A stretch of 64,000 nt of DNA from NCBI GenBank assembly GCA_032622095.1, contig CP136069.1, forward strand, positions 121,264,126-121,328,125, in the 5' to 3' direction. The notes below the pieces were generated by a model. The model searched no databases and was not told the origin of the DNA. It saw only the letters and a program-made list of their open reading frames with translations. How positions within the stretch are numbered: the first letter of the stretch is position 1; each line of letters starts with the position of its first letter. This DNA comes from Siphonodentalium dalli. Its lineage: Eukaryota; Mollusca; Scaphopoda; Gadilida; Siphonodentaliidae. Positions 58,384-64,000 of the stretch are shown piece by piece. The translations under genes and the position numbers were made by a program.

Positions 58384-60575
58384 GCGAGTTTGCGATACCC
58401 GTCGGACGGGTACGGGTACCGGTAGATCCAGGTAGATCGGTGAAAATCGTCACGGTCATTTGCGTACTTTGAATGCAGCACATAAAGCGATAGGGATTTG
58501 GAACGGGTAGATGTATCCCGTTGACTGGTAGTCTTTCACTAAAGTTTTCTCACTCAAAAGTACATTAGTTCTACGAAATAACAGTCAGCTATGCATTAAT
58601 CTATTTATTGCACGATTTCATTGCCAAATCTCATTGATACATGTACATTTGTCATTTAAGCCATGTTTTATGTTCAAAGTATCGAGGCGGCTTCTAACAC
58701 TAAGATAACTATGGAACGCCGATTTGTTTACTGACAACTGTCTTCACTCAAGTAATGACATGTTATGATTAAGAGAGTGAGTTGACGGTGCTATACGCAG
58801 TCTCGACACAGGGACGTAATTATAGGGGGTCTCCGCGTTGAGAAGGTGTGTCCATCTTCAAATTCCCAACTATATACACCCCCTTAAACCACACCAAACA
58901 GAGGTTTGTGCGTAATTCAAATTGTCCACCCCGTTGGGCTCTGATCCCCCCCAACTGATCCTTCACTGTCCTGAATATTATTGTGGACTGTTCTAAATGG
59001 ATCAGTAGTCTTGTTGCAGAAGTCCTGTGATGGGGGGGGTCCACATTACCGACCATGCAGTACGAGAACAGTTTTGTAGATATGAACCTGGAAATTGCAA
59101 AATCATAACATCTAGTGGTCTAACACCAGGCAAATTCACGCCCTGGTTTGTTTTTCACCAATTAATTATCAGTATTGACGAGCCACTGAATTTGGTTAGA
59201 CCAGGGCATACCGGGTCGACCATGTTTCGGTCTGGTGTGAGAACGTTTTGAAATCTGAACATGAAAATTGATAAATTATAGACTTTCCTCAAGCTTTACA
59301 TTTGTTGGATATTTCCAACCTACTGTTGGCCATATAGCCCGAATGTTTTTCAACCAAAAGTAGGAATATTTGCAAATGTTGGTCTAAAACTATAAACAAA
59401 CAATCCTCACTAATACATTTTTGGAAAATCAAACTGAATGACAGAATAATTTCAACGTATGTTTTGGTGTGTTAGGTATATGCAATATCCAACTGTTGAC
59501 AAAAGTTGGGGTGAAACACCCCAATCCTCTCGCCACGTCCCCTATCGACCCTTTGTGCATGGGCATAAGTACACCGTGAATGTGTTACACGATTGAATAC
59601 AACCGTTCAGTTATTGTACCTTATGTGGTGGTGACTGATTTCTCATTTTAATATAGATATTTGACTTTTGAACGGACATGGCGCATTTGAACCCCAAGAC
59701 TGTTGTATATTGTAGTGGCCGATAGTGACACCAAATACTGATATACACACACCTCATACTCGGTACAATCTTACCGTTGTCAGAGCGACTTTTAGCTGTT
59801 TTCTTTGTTTCGCATAGAAGTGAAGCAAACGCACTTTATTCGAACCATATAATGAATAGTGTACCATTAAACACCCTTTATATTTAACAAGTTTAATTTT
59901 TCTACCTACATCCGGGTTTAGACCCCCCAGACAAATATCCAAGTTATTGGGATAAATATTCCCTGCCCGACCCTTCGAAAAATTCCAACCCATTACCAGT
60001 TATATGACTAAATATTCCCCAACTAATATAAGGGGCAATTTCGGTCTTATATCTGACTAAAAGTGCATGCATGTAGGACATTCTTGGACCCTGGGTCTAA
60101 ACCAACACATTTTACACCGAATAATGGCTGGATTATTAAATTAGCGTAATTGTATATTTGTGCTATCATAACATATTTTCTCAGTCAGAAAATTCCATCT
60201 GTTCTAGACGACACTCGAACGGTCTGGGAAATTACTTATGAAAGCCAAATATTGAAAATGTTACCAAAATGAGTCAAAGAAAGACGCCAACCCCTTCCAC
60301 TTTCGCCTCGTCCCTGGTTAATGCAATCCATTATCCACGCAGATGTCCATCATATAAACCATAGTTCAGCAAGTATAACGTCGGCCATGAAAGCGAATGC
60401 GGATAACAATTTTTCTATATCATATCTATTGTGCTGCAATTGGCCCTCCATACACTACCCGTCGATATGCTTAATTCTACCCGTAAAACAGTTTGCGATT
60501 TCAAAACGTGTACCGGTACGGGTAGCTACCAGTACCCGTACCGGTACCCGTACCCGTTTGAAATCGCAAACTCGC
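58384..60575. mobile_element. 2.2-kb element with GCGAGTTTGCGAT termini
   Basis: Left end gcgagtttgcgatacccg, later gggtacgggtaccggta; right end, inverted, gcgagtttgcgatttcaaac, then gggtacgggtaccggta. TATTA flanks both sides (58,379-58,383 and 60,576-60,580). The outer flanks, cagtgcta and actgtaatatccagtt.gac, are joined with a single TATTA at 57,840-57,876, giving an unfilled related site. No protein above 90 codons, so non-autonomous or carrying older passenger DNA. Superfamily not assigned. Confidence 0.65.
60491..60571. repeat. 81-bp imperfect palindrome at the right end of the 2.2-kb element
   Basis: gtttgcgatttcaaaacg ... cgtttgaaatcgcaaac around reiterated ACCGGTAC/GGGTAC blocks. 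The right terminus is therefore a fold-back in its own right, which the left terminus has only in part. Confidence 0.8.
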
Positions 60576-60580
60576 TATTA

Positions 60581-61728
60581 ACTGTAATATCCAGTTCGAC
60601 TGCAGATCTATCCAGAGGTTTCAATGAGAAAATAGACCCCATGCAGCACGCCAATACCAACATTTCAGCGTAGCAGTGGGTCTGTTTGATAAAATAGATG
60701 GTAGTGAAATCCAGGTAGAAAATTAAATATTTCTCTACTGCTGTGATACTATTACACCAGGCTTCCATTTGACAGAAAAACTGGACATATTAACCAAGGT
60801 GGTCGTCAAAATGGCGACAGAAATTTTCAACATTCATGAATTTTATGTAATAACTAACCATTTGGACAACATAATATGTGCTATTTCGGGTCTTATTCCT
60901 GCCAACTATTGGTAAATATGGATTTATAATTATTCTATGAAATTTTACCAACAATCGACTCTGGGACTCGCGCCAAATATTAAGCAGAAAAGAATGCTGA
61001 ATTTGATGAAGTAAATGCAGAACAGTTGTTTAAATATATGGATTGACATATAGTTACAACCACAACAGTGTATATTCGTGCAAGATTGCGACCAAAGTGG
61101 ACGTCGAACAAGAGAAATCACTCAAGTATGTCAAATTGTCATTGATATCGTTCTTTAATGTGTGACTTGATGAATATAGGTGAATGTATTTGCTCACTGT
61201 TTGCGAATGAATCTGGATGCATGAAACAATCAGAATATTTTGCGAACAAATGGTGTTTATGCCCGAAATTTCAAGAGAATGAAAGCATAGAAAGAAATTT
61301 AGATAAACTAATAATGATTACTGTTTATGCCAAATAATTCAAACGAGTGAAACCACGAAAATTAGGTCGTCAACATGGTAACCATGAACAATTTCAGAGT
61401 GGGCAGTGCAGACGGAAGGAAATTTAGATAGGATAATCATTATATGTCTACGTCAATGATACAATTACATTACAGTTCCTCTTGGCAGAAAACATTGGAC
61501 CTTAAAATCGAAGATAGTCTCCAAATCGGTAACCGAAATTCGAAAACAAATTAAGATTTTTCACAGCCGTCAATTAAATCATTCACATCTGGTTGAACTC
61601 GGTGGCTAATAGCAACTTTATTTTGAATAGATAGACAATAATTAAATGTCATCGACGAGGCGTTAGCCGAATGAAAGATAGTCATCGAACCTCGCGAGAG
61701 GAGAAACTTTGTTCTTTGCTGATGGCAG
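60581..61728. other. Intergenic, nothing recognised
   Basis: AT-rich, no motif-bearing frame. Confidence 0.4.
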
Positions 61729-61732
61729 TTAA

Positions 61733-62226
61733 AGGCACGTGTGGCCTTAATTGTCGAAAATATTCATATTTGTTCCAAACACCGTAAACAGAAAAACAGT
61801 AAAACGCATAGAGTTTCGTTCATATATACCATGACCATCGCGTAAACAGCATGTTATCATAAAGACCTACTATATTTTACCTAAGCAAGAGCCTGATTGT
61901 GTTACAGAAGACAGCACAATGATACTGGCTAATCACACACAAATGACATAAACGCTCTTTATTAGTTCCATATCAGGTATTCACCAACAAAGAACGCTCT
62001 TTATGTTTACCATCATAATATAAACAAACACCAGAAAAGTAACTTCTTACGCTTTTGTTTACATAACAATGGTCAAACATATGACCATAACATACTGTTT
62101 ATGCGATATTTATTATTTGCATACGGACAATGTCTATCTGCATTTTGATGTTCTTTCTGTTTGTGGCGATTTTTGACGGGTGGAGATATTTTCACAGGAT
62201 ACCCACAGCCAAGGCCAACCGTATCT
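61733..62226 (+). mobile_element. TTAA-target MITE, copy 3
   Basis: 494 bp flanked by TTAA (61,729-61,732 and 62,227-62,230). Termini AGGCACGTGTGGCC and, inverted, AGATACGGTTGGCC. Same length and orientation as copy 2, with scattered substitutions. Non-coding; the short open frames on both strands are not conserved as proteins. Confidence 0.88.
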
Positions 62227-62230
62227 TTAA

Positions 62231-64000
62231 CTAGTGTCTTTATTATGTTTTCCACAAGAGTTTGTTACGACACAACTCTAATAATATCCACTGATAATAT
62301 GTTTACTATTCTGAACATTGACCTAAATGTGTCCGTTAAAATCACAATCCAAAAAAGATAAATCGATCACGTCATTCATTCATGAGTTTTTACTATTGCA
62401 GCACGCGCAACGGTATGGTACCCCAAAAAGGAAACTGGCGTCATTTCATTGACTGATTTGTCATATGCCGCCAAATTCAAAGGGAAGTGTTTCTGAGGGG
62501 GTTTTTTAGCAAGCAAACAACAAATTTTATTGACTAAATTAGTAATTTTTTAGAATGTCAATGTGTGCATGAATAAGCCTTTGGGGTTCTCTGAGATGTC
62601 ACTGCCGACAAATGTTTCCCAGTTGGTGTTGAGCATGAAGACGTTGAGTTTGAATTTGTTGTCGGTAACACATTTTTGGTCTGTATTTTAGTGATGTATT
62701 TTGTGTTACATTACGTTAAACTGGAACTGTGGATCTTCCGGAGTTTTATCTGTTGGACAAAATAGCAGATACGGAGTTTTCCTGGTGAGCGTTCGTCCTT
62801 CAAAAATTATTTATTCTATTGACAATGCGACTTGAACTATATGGTGTGATAGGATGTCAGCACCACTGCGTTCCTTGTGCTATGATTAGGGAGTCTTTTC
62901 TCTGCATACAATTCACCAACAATTTTCATCTGCGGCATGCATTTGCGGATTTGTTTTATACCCAGGCACTGATTTTTGTATCATCAATCTGTTTCTATTA
63001 TTCCGAAACAATATACAACAGCATATCGAATTTGGCGATAGCATGTTGATGGAACGTTCATCTTTGAATATATTGTAAATATAAATATTGCGAACCTTTC
63101 TTGTGTTTCTTGTTGGTTCATATGCTTTGTTTTCTAAACTCTAATATTAGTAGGACCCTCGCCCGTTCTGGTTTTTGTGAGGTATTCTTTCTCAATAAAT
63201 ATGAACTATGTTCCGCGTTCATTGCGTCCAAGTTGAGCGTCACCCACATAAAATCACACTGCTCTTTGTCGCCTCTCATCCCTCATTGGGTGGTAACTAA
63301 ATTGTATTTAGACTACATGTAATAGTACAGTGACTTGGGTGAGTCGATTCAAAGTAGAAACTGAACTGAAATATATGCAGTATTAGTCATTACTCTTACT
63401 CATTTGGATGCTGTATTGATTATCGTCATGATATCAGTTCCGAAGATTGCCGGAGCCATGAATTGAGTACACACATTCATTGATGACATTAGTTTGTGCC
63501 ATCGATAAGTTATATTCCCATAATCGCAGCTGCCCGGATAATACAGTTCCAATGATTAAGACTGAATCACACACGCACATTGTACAGCCCCAGTGTAACC
63601 ATACGCATTGGTATATATATTTCGACCACGAATATGTGATTGACTTAAGGACGATATACGGTATGAAAGACGTATCAACACTAATAACAATATAATACAA
63701 CCTAGCTCAGTCATGAACGCAGTGCGTAGCTTTCTACTGAAGGCAGCAATCTGCGAAAGCGGTCACGTTCGCCTAAATAAACCCTATTTGTTATTCTACA
63801 ATTATACATGCCAAAGACATATTTTGTGCGAACAGTGTCGGTATCATGTGTGCATATTCCTACTGATTGATACATGATTGTTTCTACACACACATTAAGT
63901 ACTTTAACAATGATTCTAAATTTCCTAACATAAAGGTGGACTCAACTGAAATAGTCTTGTTCCTTCATCTCTTCAGAAAGGATGTTTGAGATTGGTCGTA
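62231..64000. other. Right end of window, nothing recognised
   Basis: Short frames (up to 88 codons) with no recognisable domain. Downstream exons of the 58,255 lectin-like gene might lie here or beyond the window, but I could not identify any. Confidence 0.35.

Noticed and set aside
59907-60105. gggtttagaccc ... gggtctaaacc as a small TIR element
   Set aside because: Only about 11 bp of inverted match and no target duplication, inside a larger element.

Overview
This window looks like nuclear DNA from a metazoan, most likely a lophotrochozoan and plausibly a mollusc. It is AT-rich by eye, has GT-AG introns and very sparse coding sequence, and is dominated by mobile elements: two L1/Tx1-type LINEs, Helitron-like elements, TTAA- and TA-target MITEs, fold-back elements and degenerate satellites. 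The short motif acatgtacatgta recurs. The species assignment is inference; no rRNA, tRNA, CRISPR or prokaryotic operon was seen.

Layout. 1-11,068: old Helitron-like elements lying in a degenerate CA/TA-rich tandem repeat, a fold-back element (about 4.1-4.4 kb), a degenerate satellite (6.8-8.05 kb), a TIR element (8.67-9.09 kb), a LINE C-terminal remnant (9.35-9.71 kb) and two more Helitron-like elements. 11.1-13.9 kb: no recognised gene. 13.9-15.1 kb: two inverted blocks of a degenerate trinucleotide repeat.

15.46-30.75 kb is a four-element nest. A non-coding repeat, called element A here, was split by a 7.1-kb minus-strand LINE (14-bp target duplication) and by a TA-target MITE. The MITE was then split by a 6.7-kb plus-strand LINE (17-bp target duplication). 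A second, inverted and uninterrupted copy of element A at 37.1-38.0 kb serves as the pre-insertion reference for both insertions into A. Both LINEs keep ORF1 and ORF2 with one or two disabling changes each, and both have an unusually long spacer of about 1.3 kb between the ORFs.

31-43 kb is the most gene-like part. An exon resembling part of a C-type lectin domain lies at 33.8 kb. A five-exon plus-strand gene model follows (36,520-42,655): all junctions are phase 1 and the joined length is an exact 325-codon frame plus stop. It encodes a signal peptide, a cysteine-rich ectodomain, a threonine-rich stalk, a dibasic furin-like site, one membrane segment and a short tail. Its large intron holds three non-autonomous elements, including the intact copy of element A.

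43-64 kb: two further copies of a 494-bp TTAA-target MITE (the third copy is at 31.8 kb), a 485-bp almost perfect palindrome, a LINE remnant interrupted by a TIR element, a second LINE remnant (52.4-53.4 kb), a 6-kb-spaced direct repeat, a paralogue of the 33.8-kb lectin-like exon (58.3 kb), and a 2.2-kb element with GCGAG-type terminal repeats whose unfilled target sequence survives nearby. The genes do not form an operon. The clearest biology is a transposon-filled locus of cell-surface or lectin-like genes.
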